NCBI RefSeq assembly: GCF_001439915.1
Contig: NZ_LMBW01000002.1
Location: 306,830 to 370,829 of the forward strand
DNA from: Fredinandcohnia humi
GTDB lineage: Bacteria > Bacillota > Bacilli > Bacillales > Bacillaceae_L
Direction of reading: 5' to 3'
DNA: 64,000 bases
The notes below the pieces were generated by a model that was not told the origin of the DNA, ran no database searches, and saw nothing but the letters and a program-made list of their open reading frames with translations. Position numbers and translations under genes: made by a program. Shown here piece by piece: positions 1-8,828 of the stretch. How positions within the stretch are numbered: the stretch's first letter is position 1; each line of letters opens with the position of its first letter.

Positions 1-133
1 TTTACGTTGTCGCCCGAGCGTGTACCGTGAAACCTGTCTTGCGGTACATGCTCTTAACGTTCTTCAGCCTACCATGGACCGCTTTGGTAAAGCTGACTTG
101 TTCCCCCTCTGTCGCATGTCCCACGACCAAACC

Positions 134-170
134 CCATAAAAAAACAGCCCCACATCAGTAGGACTGTTTT
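134..170 (-). terminator. Terminator of cspB
   Basis: On the minus strand a 10-bp stem (AAAACAGTCC with GGGCTGTTTT) is followed by a T-run, 22 bp after the cold-shock gene stop. The arms are at 141-150 and 161-170. Confidence 0.8.
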
Positions 171-191
171 CGATCTCATTTATGGGTTAAA

Positions 192-392
192 TTATAATTT
201 AACTACGTTAGCAGCTTGAGGTCCACGGTTACCTTCAACGATTTCGAAAGAAACTTCTTGACCTTCTTCTAAAGATTTGAAGCCATCGCCTTGGATTGCT
301 GAAAAGTGAACGAATACATCGTCTCCACCTTGTACTTCGATGAATCCGAAGCCTTTTTCACCGTTAAACCATTTTACTTTACCATTTTGCAT
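192..392 (-). CDS. cspB: Cold-shock protein, CspB/CspD type
   Basis: A 66-residue single cold-shock domain, the full family length. It acts as a cytoplasmic single-strand RNA/DNA chaperone. Both RNA-binding motifs are visible: [14 protein letters not shown] (RNP1) and DVFVHFSAI (RNP2). AGGAGG sits 8 nt before the ATG. A sigma-A promoter at 562-590 implies an mRNA leader of about 160 nt, typical of cold-shock genes, whose leaders usually control expression by temperature. A near-identical paralogue lies at 46813-47013, differing mainly at two or three positions around residues 11-20 and 30-40. The csp symbol chosen among paralogues is arbitrary. Confidence 0.95.
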   Translation of the reverse strand: MQNGKVKWFNGEKGFGFIEVQGGDDVFVHFSAIQGDGFKSLEEGQEVSFEIVEGNRGPQAANVVKL

Positions 393-561
393 GAAATATG
401 CCTCCTAAATGAACACACAAACCATTTGTGCATTGAAAAATTTAACCATTGTACACTTACATAAATCTAAAACAAATTCACATATAACTTCAGAAGAATA
501 GCCGAAATTATCGTTCTCATTTTTCTTTAAACTTATATAACGCTACAAAATAGTCAATTTC

Positions 562-590
562 ATCATAGCACTGCAGATTATCATAGTCAA
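562..590 (-). promoter_or_regulatory. Sigma-A promoter of cspB
   Basis: Reading the minus strand, TTGACT (590-585) and TATGAT (567-562) are separated by exactly 17 bp. Transcription would start near 556, leaving a long leader before the start codon at 392. Confidence 0.7.
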
Positions 591-643
591 CCAACAATTA
601 TAAAAATAGTCATTTTTTCACAAATGCTGTATAGACACGACTT

Positions 644-1606
644 TTAACTAAAAAGCTTCGCGTATTCCCCGTAGCCTTCTTTTTCTAAATCTTCTTTCGG
701 AATAAAACGAAGTGCTGCAGAGTTAATGCAAAAACGCATGCGAGTTGGGCCAGGACCATCATAAAATAAATGGCCTAAGTGTGAATCTGCCGTATGACTT
801 CGAACCTCCGTACGAATCATACCATGTGATCTATCAAGCTCTTCCACGATTTCCTTCGCATCAATCGCCTTTGTAAAGCTCGGCCAGCCACAGCCTGCAT
901 CGTATTGATCCAATGAACTAAATAACGGCTTGCCTGAAACAATATCGACATAAATACCTTCCATTGTATTATTCCAAAACTCATTTTGAAATGGAGGCTC
1001 TGTCCCCTGTTCCTGTGTCACATAATGCTGCATATCTGTCAGGTTTTTCTTCGCCTCATCAAATTCTTTTGCGGCCCAATGTGTTCTAATAAATTTATCT
1101 CTTCCAGAACCTTTGCGGTAGCGGTTATAGTGTTCAGGTTTCTTTTTATAATAACCCTGATGATGCTCTTCCGCACGGTAAAATTCCTTGGCAGGAAGAA
1201 TTGGAGTTACGATAGGTTTGGAGAAAATCCCGCTTTCAGCAAGCTTTTGCTTTGATTCTTCGGCAATTTTTTTCTGCTCTTCCGTATGGTAGAAAATCGC
1301 AGTACGATAGGAATCTCCACGATCGTAAAATTGTCCGCCCGCATCCGTTGGGTCAATTTGCTGCCAAAAGAGTTCAACCAATTTTTCATAAGGAAAAATG
1401 TCTGGGTTATATGTAATTTGAACAGCTTCGAAATGCCCCGTTGTATCAGAACAAACCTCTTCATAAGTCGGGTTTTCCTTCGTTCCACCTGTATAGCCGC
1501 TAATCACCTCAATGATTCCTGGCTGTGTATCAAATGGCTTCACCATACACCAGAAGCAGCCACCTGCGAAGGTTGCTTTTTCTACTTTTTCATGAGTGTT
1601 TTCCAT
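644..1606 (-). CDS. msrAB: Bifunctional methionine sulfoxide reductase MsrA-MsrB
   Basis: A 320-residue fusion that repairs oxidised methionine. The N-terminal MsrA domain (about residues 8-165) carries the catalytic motif GGCFWC with Cys17 and reduces the S-sulfoxide. The C-terminal MsrB domain (about 180-310) has CGWPSF and the catalytic motif RFCINSAAL with Cys293, and reduces the R-sulfoxide. The usual MsrB zinc CxxC pairs are absent. B. subtilis encodes msrA and msrB as separate adjacent genes, so the fusion differs from that species. It is probably cytoplasmic: no signal peptide is seen. It stands alone on this strand, and I see no clear terminator after it. Confidence 0.95.
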   Translation of the reverse strand: MENTHEKVEKATFAGGCFWCMVKPFDTQPGIIEVISGYTGGTKENPTYEEVCSDTTGHFEAVQITYNPDIFPYEKLVELFWQQIDPTDAGGQFYDRGDSYRTAIFYHTEEQKKIAEESKQKLAESGIFSKPIVTPILPAKEFYRAEEHHQGYYKKKPEHYNRYRKGSGRDKFIRTHWAAKEFDEAKKNLTDMQHYVTQEQGTEPPFQNEFWNNTMEGIYVDIVSGKPLFSSLDQYDAGCGWPSFTKAIDAKEIVEELDRSHGMIRTEVRSHTADSHLGHLFYDGPGPTRMRFCINSAALRFIPKEDLEKEGYGEYAKLFS

Positions 1607-1725
1607 GTGCCCTCTTCCTTTCTCCTTTTGCTTGATTTCATTATATCACTTCTAGGGTATGTTCAAAAAAATACGCTCATATATTTTCCAAAACAGGAAA
1701 AAGTAAAAAATAGGAGGTGTTTTGA

Positions 1726-1971
1726 ATGAGTAGTCCTTATTTATGTCCTAATTGTAAAACCAATCGCTCACGATTTAATCTTATTGAACAAGTGCCAAGG
1801 TCGGTTAAAATGGACCCTCAAAGCGGCGAAGTCGTGGAAGAATACACTGCAAGCCTTGACCCGTTCCATGTCCCATACCGCGGTCCAGATATCAAAGTAC
1901 AATGCGGCGTCTGCGGCCTTATTGAAGATGAAATATCTTTCGTCAAGAGAGCCCAGAATTTTAAAGGGTGA
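1726..1971 (+). CDS. Small zinc-ribbon protein of unknown function
   Basis: An 81-residue protein with two cysteine pairs, CPNC near residue 8 and CGVCG near residue 61, suggesting a zinc ribbon that brackets a polar middle section. An excellent ribosome site (AGGAGGTG, 6 nt spacing) precedes the ATG. It is transcribed alone. A REP-like palindrome begins just after its stop codon. I do not recognise a named family with certainty. The cysteine spacing supports metal binding, and the function is unknown. Confidence 0.8.
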   Translation: MSSPYLCPNCKTNRSRFNLIEQVPRSVKMDPQSGEVVEEYTASLDPFHVPYRGPDIKVQCGVCGLIEDEISFVKRAQNFKG

Positions 1972-1983
1972 ATGCCAAAAGGG

Positions 1984-2108
1984 GCGGCCCTCTCGGGGGA
2001 CCACGGGGACGGTTCTAGTGGTTCCCAAGTTTACAAAAAAAACAAAGCAAAGGGACAGTTCTTGGATTTCCAGTATCTACCGGACCAAGAGAACCGTCCC
2101 TATGGTTC
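1984..2108. repeat. REP-like palindromic repeat (GGGACGGTTCT / AGAACCGTCCC)
   Basis: Two inverted copies of a GC-rich unit face each other: GGGGACGGTTCT near 2005-2016 and AGAACCGTCCCT near 2090-2101. Flanking GGACCA/TGGTTCC words extend the similarity, and an A-rich spacer of about 70 bp separates the copies. Such units resemble REP sequences mobilised by RAYT (Y1 transposase) proteins; none is encoded in the window. A minor plus-strand open frame through this region looks like chance. Confidence 0.55.
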
Positions 2109-2109
2109 C

Positions 2110-3126
2110 TTAATAGCCTTCCTGTTTTACTTTAAAGAATCTCTTTATAATTGAAATTCTGAGTTCGATTAATGGCTGGGTAAAGGCTCGGATTGTTTTG
2201 GTTGATAATAACAAGGTTAATATAAGTGAAGCAGCAACTAAGATTACAAAATTTCCGGTATCATTGATCATATCTAGCCATTCGCTGTTTCGGAAATATT
2301 TAATCACAAAGCCGTGTAATAGATAGACATACAATGTATGTGTTCCCCAGCTAGTAAAGAAATATTGTTTTTTTGGTAAGAGCGAGAAGAATGCGACTGT
2401 CATCACGATCGAGACAACATAGATAGCTAGCCTTATGAGTCCACCCAGATTTTCCTGTGAAAGTGTTTCATATGACTTTGACCCTAACAGCCAACCCGTA
2501 TTGAAGTCCGGAACAAAATAATAACCAATAAAAATGGCTAAAAGCAGAATACCTGAGCCTACCTGAACAGACGGACGTTTCAACGCTGTAAATTGTTCTT
2601 TTTTAGAATAGAAACCTAATAAGAACAATGGGAAAAAGACAAATGTCCGCGATAAACTCAAATAGTTCTCCACGAATGGAAGATAACCAACCCCAACACC
2701 AATTAAAACTGCCAGAGCCAAGGACCATTTGATCGGTAACTTCGTATAAGCATATAGCATCACGTTCCAACAAAATAAGCTAATTAAGAACCAAAGTGAC
2801 CATTGCGGATTAAATGGTTCGAATAATAGCGACTCACCTTTATATAGGAAGTAATAATAAATGGTATAGAGCAGCTGAAAAATCAAATAAGGAATCAACA
2901 GCTTTATTGCCGTCTTTTTAATGTAGCCTTCCTTTTTAAATCCCTTTGCAAAATATCCCGAAACTAAAATGAATGCAGGCATATGAAAGGAATACACAAA
3001 GTGGTATATTGTCATGATGAATTTATGTTCATTTATAAAAGGCTGGATAAAATGTCCAAAGACAACGAGGAAGATGAGGAGAAATTTCGCGTTATCAAAA
3101 TAATACTCTCGCTTGGTAGTCATCAT
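2110..3126 (-). CDS. Acyltransferase 3 family membrane protein (YfiQ/YkrP-like)
   Basis: A 338-residue integral membrane protein of about ten hydrophobic segments. The opening matches the acyltransferase-3 / fucose 4-O-acetylase family: YYFDNAKFLLIFLVVFGH, with the family's conserved His after the first helix, and FHMPAFILVSGYFAKG in the second region. Such proteins move acetyl or other acyl groups onto extracellular polysaccharides or cell-wall glycans; the substrate here cannot be read. The start has two tandem ATGs. The second (3120) lies 7 nt from GGAGG and may be the real one. It converges on the zinc-ribbon gene, with the REP-like repeat between. Confidence 0.85.
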   Translation of the reverse strand: MMTTKREYYFDNAKFLLIFLVVFGHFIQPFINEHKFIMTIYHFVYSFHMPAFILVSGYFAKGFKKEGYIKKTAIKLLIPYLIFQLLYTIYYYFLYKGESLLFEPFNPQWSLWFLISLFCWNVMLYAYTKLPIKWSLALAVLIGVGVGYLPFVENYLSLSRTFVFFPLFLLGFYSKKEQFTALKRPSVQVGSGILLLAIFIGYYFVPDFNTGWLLGSKSYETLSQENLGGLIRLAIYVVSIVMTVAFFSLLPKKQYFFTSWGTHTLYVYLLHGFVIKYFRNSEWLDMINDTGNFVILVAASLILTLLLSTKTIRAFTQPLIELRISIIKRFFKVKQEGY

Positions 3127-3415
3127 AAAACCTCCATTACATTGTTATTTTATTATAACATCGCAAGGAGTTGTTTTATTCCGTTGTCTTTGATTTGTAA
3201 AGGTCTTTTTATACTAGATGACCCGTTTGTAACTATACTGAAAAATCTTAATCAAATTGAAACAATCATAATCAAGTCTAGTTTTTTTAATTTTCAGTAA
3301 CTATATAACCAAAGTATTTCGGAACCCGAAAGCTTCGTTAATGAAAATAATCCTCAATTATGTTATTATTAATCTATGAGTATATGAAGAATTTTCTTAG
3401 GAGATGGAAAAATAC

Positions 3416-4627
3416 ATGCCGAATTGGCAACGAAATCTTTGGGTTCTTTGGATTGGTGTCTTTTTTACGGCTTCAGGTTTTTCGATGGTTATCCCATTTT
3501 TACCAATCTTTCTGTTGGAAATTGGGGTCCATGAAAACACTGAATTATGGTCAGGGCTAATCTATGGGGCCGCCTTTTTCGCTGGTGCATTTGCGACACC
3601 GTTTTGGGGAAGAGTCGCCGACAAATACGGACGTAAGCCAATGATCGTACGGGCAGGATTTGCCCTTTTTCTCGTTTACACATTAATGGCATTCGTTACA
3701 AATGCTTATCAAATTTTAGGTCTGCGACTTATGCAAGGCTTACTGAGCGGATTTATTCCTGGGTCGATTGCCCTCGTTGGTACCAATACGCCAACGAAAA
3801 AAGTCGGTTATGCGCTATCGATGATTTCATCGGCGGCAGCGACCGGGATGATATTGGGACCGCTGTTAGGTGGAGGTTTAGCTGAACTTTGGGGTAGTCG
3901 CTGGACCTTTGCAAGTGCAGGGATCATCGTCTTCTTCGCAACAATTTTAATCACCTTTTTCGTAAAAGAAGAAAACTTCAAAGCAAACAAGGAAAAAGGT
4001 TCTGTTATCAAGGACTTTAGCATTGCGATAAGCAACCGCCCATTCTTACTAGTATTAATTCTCACTGTGATGGTCAGCTGCTCTACAATGATAATCGATC
4101 CTATCTTACCACTATACATTGCGGATATCGCAAGTCACACAAGCTACGCGACATTGCTTACTGGTTTTATCATTTCCTTACCAGGCCTTGCAAGTGCACT
4201 ATTTGCACCTATTTGGGGAAAATGGGCGGATAAGGTTGGCTTCCAGCGCATCTTATTCATCGGACTTTTAGGAGCAGGAATCGGAACATTAGCCCAAATC
4301 GTCTTTACCCAAATCTGGGGCTTTTCTTCTATTCGTTTTGTATATGGAATTTTCTTCTCTGCAGTCTACCCTGCTTTAAACGGGCTCGTTGTCAAATCGA
4401 CACCAGAAGATTTCCGCGGCAGAGCATTTAGTTTAAACCAAACGGCAACCCAAATCGGTGGAATGATTGGTCCACTTATAGGTGGTTTACTTGGTGGTTT
4501 ATTCCCCACCCAAATTCTTTTCACTGTTACAGGAATTTTGCTCCTAGTTGCTATGGCCACAGCCTACCTAAATAGTAGTCATCGAAAACGCATCGTGAAA
4601 CAAGAAGTACTTGTGAAAAATAAATAA
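3416..4627 (+). CDS. MFS drug efflux transporter, DHA1 family
   Basis: About 403 residues and 12 predicted membrane helices. Antiporter motif A (GRVADKYGRKPM) lies in loop 2-3 and motif C-like GPLLGGGLAELWG in helix 5, typical of proton-coupled drug exporters of the DHA1 group. An in-frame ATG at 3404 touches the AGGAG sequence directly, so the start at 3416 (MPNWQRN) is preferred. The IS element inserted 25 bp after the stop and separates it from the next gene. No terminator is visible on the near side, possibly because of that insertion. Substrate unknown. Confidence 0.9.
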   Translation: MPNWQRNLWVLWIGVFFTASGFSMVIPFLPIFLLEIGVHENTELWSGLIYGAAFFAGAFATPFWGRVADKYGRKPMIVRAGFALFLVYTLMAFVTNAYQILGLRLMQGLLSGFIPGSIALVGTNTPTKKVGYALSMISSAAATGMILGPLLGGGLAELWGSRWTFASAGIIVFFATILITFFVKEENFKANKEKGSVIKDFSIAISNRPFLLVLILTVMVSCSTMIIDPILPLYIADIASHTSYATLLTGFIISLPGLASALFAPIWGKWADKVGFQRILFIGLLGAGIGTLAQIVFTQIWGFSSIRFVYGIFFSAVYPALNGLVVKSTPEDFRGRAFSLNQTATQIGGMIGPLIGGLLGGLFPTQILFTVTGILLLVAMATAYLNSSHRKRIVKQEVLVKNK

Positions 4628-4654
4628 ATTGCACTTTAAAAACGCTAGGAGGTG

Positions 4655-4701
4655 AACTGCACCCCAATTGTTGGACACTACCAACAATTGGAGGTGCAGT
4701 T
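4655..4701 (+). promoter_or_regulatory. Long hairpin at IS left end, covering the orfA ribosome site
   Basis: Arms 4655-4674 and 4681-4701 form a 20-bp stem with one bulged A and a 6-nt loop (ACACTA). The right arm contains the GGAGG (4690-4694) used by orfA (ATG 4707). Transcripts entering from the upstream MFS gene would include both arms and could bury the ribosome site. A transcript starting inside the element would lack the left arm. Protection from impinging transcription is the likely role, by inference from other IS elements. Confidence 0.7.
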
Positions 4702-4706
4702 TTTCT

Positions 4707-5231
4707 ATGGCTAAATATACATTGGAAGAAAAACTCTCAGCGGTTTTACGATACGTGGAAGGTGTAGAAAGTTATGTTCCCCTGGCTAGATCTATGGGGA
4801 CATCTGTAAGTGTAGTTATGAACTGGGTAAAGCAATATGAGTATCACGGGGTTGAGGGACTGTCTAAAAAATCATATACAAATTACACAGCACAGTTTAA
4901 ACTAGACCTACTAAATTACATGATTGAGAATGGGACGTCACCAAACGAAACGGCTGTAATCTTTAACATTCCCTCCCCTGCTTCGATTAGAACTTGGAGA
5001 ATCCTTTTCCAAAAGGGAGGAGTGGACGCCCTAGAACCAAAGAAAAAGGGGCGGACACTAATGACTGAAGAAGATTATAAAAAGAAAAAAAAGGCAGTAC
5101 CAACTGAAGAATCTTTAGAAGCTCTAAAAGCCGAATTAGAACAACTACGGATGGAGAATGCATATTTAAAAAAGTTGAATGCCTTAGTTCAAAACAAGGG
5201 AAAATTAACAAACAAGACAAAGCAAAAGTAG
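4707..5231 (+). CDS. IS3-family transposase OrfA (helix-turn-helix protein)
   Basis: A 174-residue DNA-binding subunit with two helix-turn-helix units (residues about 5-55, containing SVSVVMNWVKQYEYHG, and 60-115, containing NIPSPASIRTWR). A C-terminal leucine-zipper-like coiled coil follows (about 135-165, LKAELEQLRMENAYLKKLN). The ATG at 4707 has GGAGG 12 nt upstream; an in-frame TTG at 4668 lies in the terminal repeat and is unlikely. OrfA alone normally represses; fused by -1 frameshift to OrfB it forms the active transposase. Complete and apparently undamaged. Confidence 0.93.
   Translation: MAKYTLEEKLSAVLRYVEGVESYVPLARSMGTSVSVVMNWVKQYEYHGVEGLSKKSYTNYTAQFKLDLLNYMIENGTSPNETAVIFNIPSPASIRTWRILFQKGGVDALEPKKKGRTLMTEEDYKKKKKAVPTEESLEALKAELEQLRMENAYLKKLNALVQNKGKLTNKTKQK
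5168..5174 (+). other. Programmed -1 frameshift slippery site (A AAA AAG)
   Basis: In the orfA frame the codons are TTA AAA AAG, giving the classic heptamer A AAA AAG. The -1 frame is open from here through the orfB start at 5258 to its stop, so slippage would produce an OrfAB fusion. It lies 57 nt before the orfA stop. Confidence 0.75.
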
Positions 5232-5257
5232 TCTATGAACTAAGGCTAGAATTCCCG

Positions 5258-6070
5258 ATGAGACCACTATTAAAGTTAGCTAAAATCAAACGTAGTACCT
5301 ACTATTACTGGATAAAGCAACTCGATCGTCCAGACAAAGATGCAGAATTAAAAGTGCTTATAAAAGAAATTTATGACGAAAACAAAGGTCGGTATGGTTA
5401 TCGTCGTATTAGGGATGAGCTCGTGAATCGTGGGTACAAAGTTAATCATAAAAAAGTTCAGCGATTAATGAAGGAATTAGGGTTGAAATGTATGGTTCGT
5501 ATGAAGAAATACCGCTCGTATAAGGGGAAAGTAGGTAAGACGGCACCAAATATATTGGACCGCAACTTCAAGGCGGAGAAGCCAAATGAAAAATGGGTAA
5601 CGGACATTACAGAATTTAAATTATTTGGAGAGAAACTCTATCTATCTCCTATTCTAGATTTATTTAACGGTGAAATCATCACGTACACCATTGCTTCTAG
5701 ACCAACCTACTCACTTGTCTCAGAAATGTTAGAGAAGTCTTTTGAGCGATTATCAGATGATGATGAGTTAATTATTCACTCAGATCAAGGCTGGCATTAC
5801 CAAATGAAACAGGATCGACACGTCTTAAAAGAACATGGGATAACACAAAGCATGTCACGTAAAGGAAATTGTTATGACAACGCCGTTATGGAGAACTTCT
5901 TTGGAATTATGAAATCTGAATTTCTTTATCTAAATGAATTTGAAAGCATTGAACATTTTAAACAACAACTTGAAGAATATATGTTTTATTATAATAACAA
6001 ACGTATAAAATCAAAATTAAAAGGCAAGAGCCCTGTACAATTCAGAACTCTTGCCCAATCAGCTGCTTAA
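5258..6070 (+). CDS. IS3-family transposase OrfB (DDE integrase core)
   Basis: A 270-residue catalytic subunit. An HTH_21-like region (about 30-90, with YGYRRIRDEL) precedes the integrase core. The DDE triad is intact: D116 in WVTDITEF, D176 in IIHSDQG and E212 in NAVMENFFG, with the family spacing of 35 residues between D and E, followed by the usual K/R seven residues later. It is probably made mainly as a -1 frameshift fusion with OrfA; the ATG at 5258 lacks a good ribosome site. The carboxyl end (YYNNKRIKSKLKGKSPVQFR) is the family's typical ending. Confidence 0.95.
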   Translation: MRPLLKLAKIKRSTYYYWIKQLDRPDKDAELKVLIKEIYDENKGRYGYRRIRDELVNRGYKVNHKKVQRLMKELGLKCMVRMKKYRSYKGKVGKTAPNILDRNFKAEKPNEKWVTDITEFKLFGEKLYLSPILDLFNGEIITYTIASRPTYSLVSEMLEKSFERLSDDDELIIHSDQGWHYQMKQDRHVLKEHGITQSMSRKGNCYDNAVMENFFGIMKSEFLYLNEFESIEHFKQQLEEYMFYYNNKRIKSKLKGKSPVQFRTLAQSAA

Positions 6071-6185
6071 TTAAATTTTCTGTCCAACTTTTTGGGGTCA
6101 CTTCAATGCTTGCTCACCAGCCCAAACCCACACGGCACGCTTGCACCTTACATATGATACAGAAAGTACAAGGTGAGGTGATGAA

Positions 6186-7118
6186 ATGACAGAAAAAGGA
6201 TTTAATCTGATGATAGCTACTGTCATTGGCTTCCTTTTATGCTGTGCCGTGTATTTCTATGTAACCGAGGATAAAGCGAAACCCGTAACATCGACACCAT
6301 CCACCGAGTCACCACTGACTCCCCCTTCTACCAAAACTGATACGAATCAGCCACCACCAGTAAAGGAACAGGATCACGATAACCAAAATAAAAATAACGA
6401 GAACGATAAACAAAAAGAGCAAGATCAAAAAAAGGATAAAAAGACAGAACCAAGTGACAAACTTCCTGAAGTCGTTTGGGGAATTGATTCCGCTAGTGAA
6501 ACGACTAAGGACCTTTATGCATGTGTAAAAGAAAACTTTGGTGACCCCATTGTATTTGGTCGTTACCTTGGTGAGCGCGAAGGAATCTCAGTAGGTCTTA
6601 CAGCTGAACAAGTAGAAATCATGCATGCTGAAGGCGATTTTATTCTACCTATCTATAATCATTTTGATAATGCAACAGGATACGATAATGGTACGGCACA
6701 TGCAATGGAAGCAATTAAACTAGCTGGTGAATTAGGCATCCCAGAGGGTGTGGCCATTTTTGCAGATATTGAACCGGGCTATCCAGTAGATTCAGAGTTT
6801 ATTCAAGGTTGGTTTGAGACGATTGTAGCGTCAAACTATAAATCTGGGATTTATGGAGTATTTGATCCAGAACAAGCTTTGTTTAAAGCTTTTCAAGAAG
6901 CTGGAAAAAGCAATGGGGCAATCCTCGAACAAAACTATATATGGACTGCCGCACCAAGCGCAGGAATCACTGCTGAGGCAAAAGCACCAGAATTTAAACC
7001 ATCTGCTCCAGAAGGCTCACTCGCTTGGGGTTGGCAATACGGCCTAGACGCCGATGTTTGCAACATCGACACAAATCTTTTCAAACGTGAACTCGTCGAT
7101 GTTCTCTGGGGGCCGTAA
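6186..7118 (+). CDS. Membrane-anchored glycoside hydrolase-like protein (DUF1906)
   Basis: 310 residues. An uncleaved N-terminal membrane anchor (residues 8-26) leads to a Pro/Thr/Ser-rich then Lys/Asp/Gln/Asn-rich linker (about 34-95). A TIM-barrel-like DUF1906 (Rv2525c-type) domain follows from WGIDSASE to the end. Acidic positions at strand ends, such as IFADIEPG and the initial GIDSA, match those of GH25-like folds, but the substrate is unknown; peptidoglycan or surface glycan is the usual guess. The ribosome site is AAGGTGAGGTG. The gene follows the IS element, whose insertion may have moved or removed its upstream control region. Confidence 0.85.
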   Translation: MTEKGFNLMIATVIGFLLCCAVYFYVTEDKAKPVTSTPSTESPLTPPSTKTDTNQPPPVKEQDHDNQNKNNENDKQKEQDQKKDKKTEPSDKLPEVVWGIDSASETTKDLYACVKENFGDPIVFGRYLGEREGISVGLTAEQVEIMHAEGDFILPIYNHFDNATGYDNGTAHAMEAIKLAGELGIPEGVAIFADIEPGYPVDSEFIQGWFETIVASNYKSGIYGVFDPEQALFKAFQEAGKSNGAILEQNYIWTAAPSAGITAEAKAPEFKPSAPEGSLAWGWQYGLDADVCNIDTNLFKRELVDVLWGP

Positions 7119-7126
7119 AAAATTAG

Positions 7127-7154
7127 GGATCATCTTTTTGAGATGATCCTTTTT
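7127..7154. terminator. Terminator after the DUF1906 gene
   Basis: GGATCATCT / AGATGATCC stem (9 bp, 5-nt loop) followed by TTTTT on the plus strand; it also lies immediately downstream of the convergent minus-strand gene. Confidence 0.85.
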
Positions 7155-7158
7155 AAGG

Positions 7159-7854
7159 TTAGCTATTCGATTGCTGCATATAAACCTCCTCATACGGTTG
7201 AACGATGACAAAGCCGTCTCCTTCAAACCTCATTTGGATCGACTCACCACTTCCGCGTCCGACGAACGTTTTAAATGAAATATCCGTTTGGAACTCAGGT
7301 TGGAGATTTCCAGACCATGCAACCGTTGCATTCGGGTCAGTTATAACCGGATTTCCCGGCGTTACCCGTAATGTGAGTGGCTCATAATGGGTTGTAATCG
7401 CAAGCATTCCACTTCCCTGACACCGAACATTAAACAATCCGCCAGCCATCATGCCTGCAATTCGTTTCATTAGCTTAATGTCGTGCTTCAAGGATGGTTC
7501 AAAAGCGAGAAGATCATTTCCATTTACATAAATGGATTCGTTCTGCAACTGAAGGATGATGATTTTTTTCCCGCTGTCAGCCAAATATAGCTTTCCTTGC
7601 CCGTTTGCCTTCATTAAGGAAGCCCCTTCACCTGTCAATGCTTTCTTAAACATGCTTCCAATGCCATGCTCAAGAATCCCTTCACGTTCATACTTAATTC
7701 TCCCATTATACGCAACCATCGAACCCGCTTTTGCCCAAATCATGCCATTCAGATTTACTTCAAGCATTCTAGGAGTCTCTAATTCAAATAGCCCTTCCCC
7801 TTTGTCCTCTTGCTCCGTGTTTTTAATAAATTCCGAAATCGAATATTTACTCAT
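7159..7854 (-). CDS. AIM24 family protein
   Basis: About 231 residues, a beta-rich protein of the AIM24/TIGR00266 family. Visible family features are the paired glycine-rich stretches (MMAGGLFNVRCQGSGMLAITTHYEPL), the LTLRVTPGNPVITDPNATVAWSG core motif (residues about 165-190) and a hydrophobic C-terminal strand. The mitochondrial homologue affects membrane organisation; the bacterial role is unsettled. The start at 7854 is preferred because AAAGGATGTGGGG lies just upstream; the ATG six codons earlier has no ribosome site. It precedes no obvious partner, although the ATPase gene upstream runs in the same direction. Confidence 0.85.
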   Translation of the reverse strand: MSKYSISEFIKNTEQEDKGEGLFELETPRMLEVNLNGMIWAKAGSMVAYNGRIKYEREGILEHGIGSMFKKALTGEGASLMKANGQGKLYLADSGKKIIILQLQNESIYVNGNDLLAFEPSLKHDIKLMKRIAGMMAGGLFNVRCQGSGMLAITTHYEPLTLRVTPGNPVITDPNATVAWSGNLQPEFQTDISFKTFVGRGSGESIQMRFEGDGFVIVQPYEEVYMQQSNS

Positions 7855-7929
7855 TTCCCCACATCCTTTCATTTGTTTGTATTACGAGTTGGCTAGTAAA
7901 AAGGTTTCAAAAACCCTTTACCCGCAATC

Positions 7930-8682
7930 CTAGTCTTCCTCGTCATCCTCCCGAAATAGCTCATCCAAATACCGTTCCCGGCGATTCAAAAAGCCCATCG
8001 TGATCTGATAGTGTTCAGTGTCCTCATATGCAATCTCCGCAATTGGCGAGGCATCAAAATTGTAAATCTGAGCGTCAGGGTACCCTAGTAAAATCGGTGA
8101 ATGAGTCGCAATAATAAATTGCGCATCTCCTACTTTTGCTAAATCATGAATAACTCGCAAAAAAGCAAGTTGCCGCGCAGGAGATAAAGCCGCCTCAGGC
8201 TCATCCAAGAGATAGATGCTTTGATTACCAAACCGATTCAAAAATAAAGACAAAAAGGATTCGCCATGGGACTGTTCATGGAGCGACTTACCACCATACC
8301 CCTCATAATTAAAAGTAGGATCCTCCTTTGCCAATTGATCCAAATAAGAAGCAAACTGAAAAAAGCTTTCTGCCCGCAAAAAGAATCCTTGATTGATTTT
8401 CGGCATCCAAGAGAGCCGAATACACTCACTTAATGCCGGAGTCGCTTCTTCAAAAGTGTAATAATTATTCCTTCCTCCACCGCCGGTATTAAACCCGCAC
8501 TGGTGGGCTATTGCCTCAAGTAAAGTGGACTTACCAGATCCATTTTCACCTACAAAAAATGTCACGGGTTCATGAAAATCGAGCTCGCTTAGCCCCCTAA
8601 TACTTGGAATCGAAAAAGGATACTCCCTCACATTATGTATATTTTCCTTCATTAATTTCACACTATGTAAAAACAAATCCAA
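7930..8682 (-). CDS. AAA-type ATPase (ABC/OLD-like, AAA_21)
   Basis: 250 residues. Walker A is GENGSGKST (about 46-54), a signature-like region HEQSHGESFLSLF follows, Walker B is IYLLDEPEAALS (about 155-166), and a switch His lies in IIATHSPILLG. This is the compact SMC/ABC-like ATPase group often called predicted ATPases; no nuclease or membrane partner is adjacent, so the role is open. The TTG start with GGTGTGGTGA upstream is plausible; an ATG ten codons in (8652) is the alternative. The C-terminus is acidic (REDDEED). Confidence 0.85.
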   Translation of the reverse strand: MDLFLHSVKLMKENIHNVREYPFSIPSIRGLSELDFHEPVTFFVGENGSGKSTLLEAIAHQCGFNTGGGGRNNYYTFEEATPALSECIRLSWMPKINQGFFLRAESFFQFASYLDQLAKEDPTFNYEGYGGKSLHEQSHGESFLSLFLNRFGNQSIYLLDEPEAALSPARQLAFLRVIHDLAKVGDAQFIIATHSPILLGYPDAQIYNFDASPIAEIAYEDTEHYQITMGFLNRRERYLDELFREDDEED

Positions 8683-8828
8683 TCACCACACCCTCGTATT
8701 ACCATCATTTTAACACGGGCGTTCCATTCTTCCACCCATTTCCAACTAAATTGGATTATTATATCTTGATAATGTCCCTCATACATGATAAAATTCAAAA
8801 AATTTATCCTTTTTAGGAGGCCTGAAAC

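Larger units (their letters stand above)
4653..6105 (+). mobile_element. Insertion sequence, IS3 family (IS150-like), complete
   Basis: About 1453 bp, bounded by imperfect 25-bp inverted repeats: TGAACTGCACCCC... on the left and TGAAGTGACCCC... (read inward) on the right, both ending in GTTGGACA. It holds orfA and orfB in the overlapping frames typical of IS3 elements, with an intact DDE triad and a slippery A AAA AAG site. Flanking trinucleotides (AGG left, ATG right) are not identical, so no clean target duplication is visible; the insertion may be old or the ends may be off by a base or two. It looks functional. Confidence 0.93.

Noticed and set aside
1972-2154. 60-codon frame following the zinc-ribbon gene
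   Set aside because: Made almost wholly of the REP-like palindrome; no start signals.
2983-3300. Plus-strand frame of 105 codons antisense to the acyltransferase gene
   Set aside because: No ribosome site; overlaps the start of a well-supported membrane-protein gene on the other strand.
4650-6108. Target-site duplication of the IS element
   Set aside because: Flanking bases AGG and ATG differ; no longer matching flank found.
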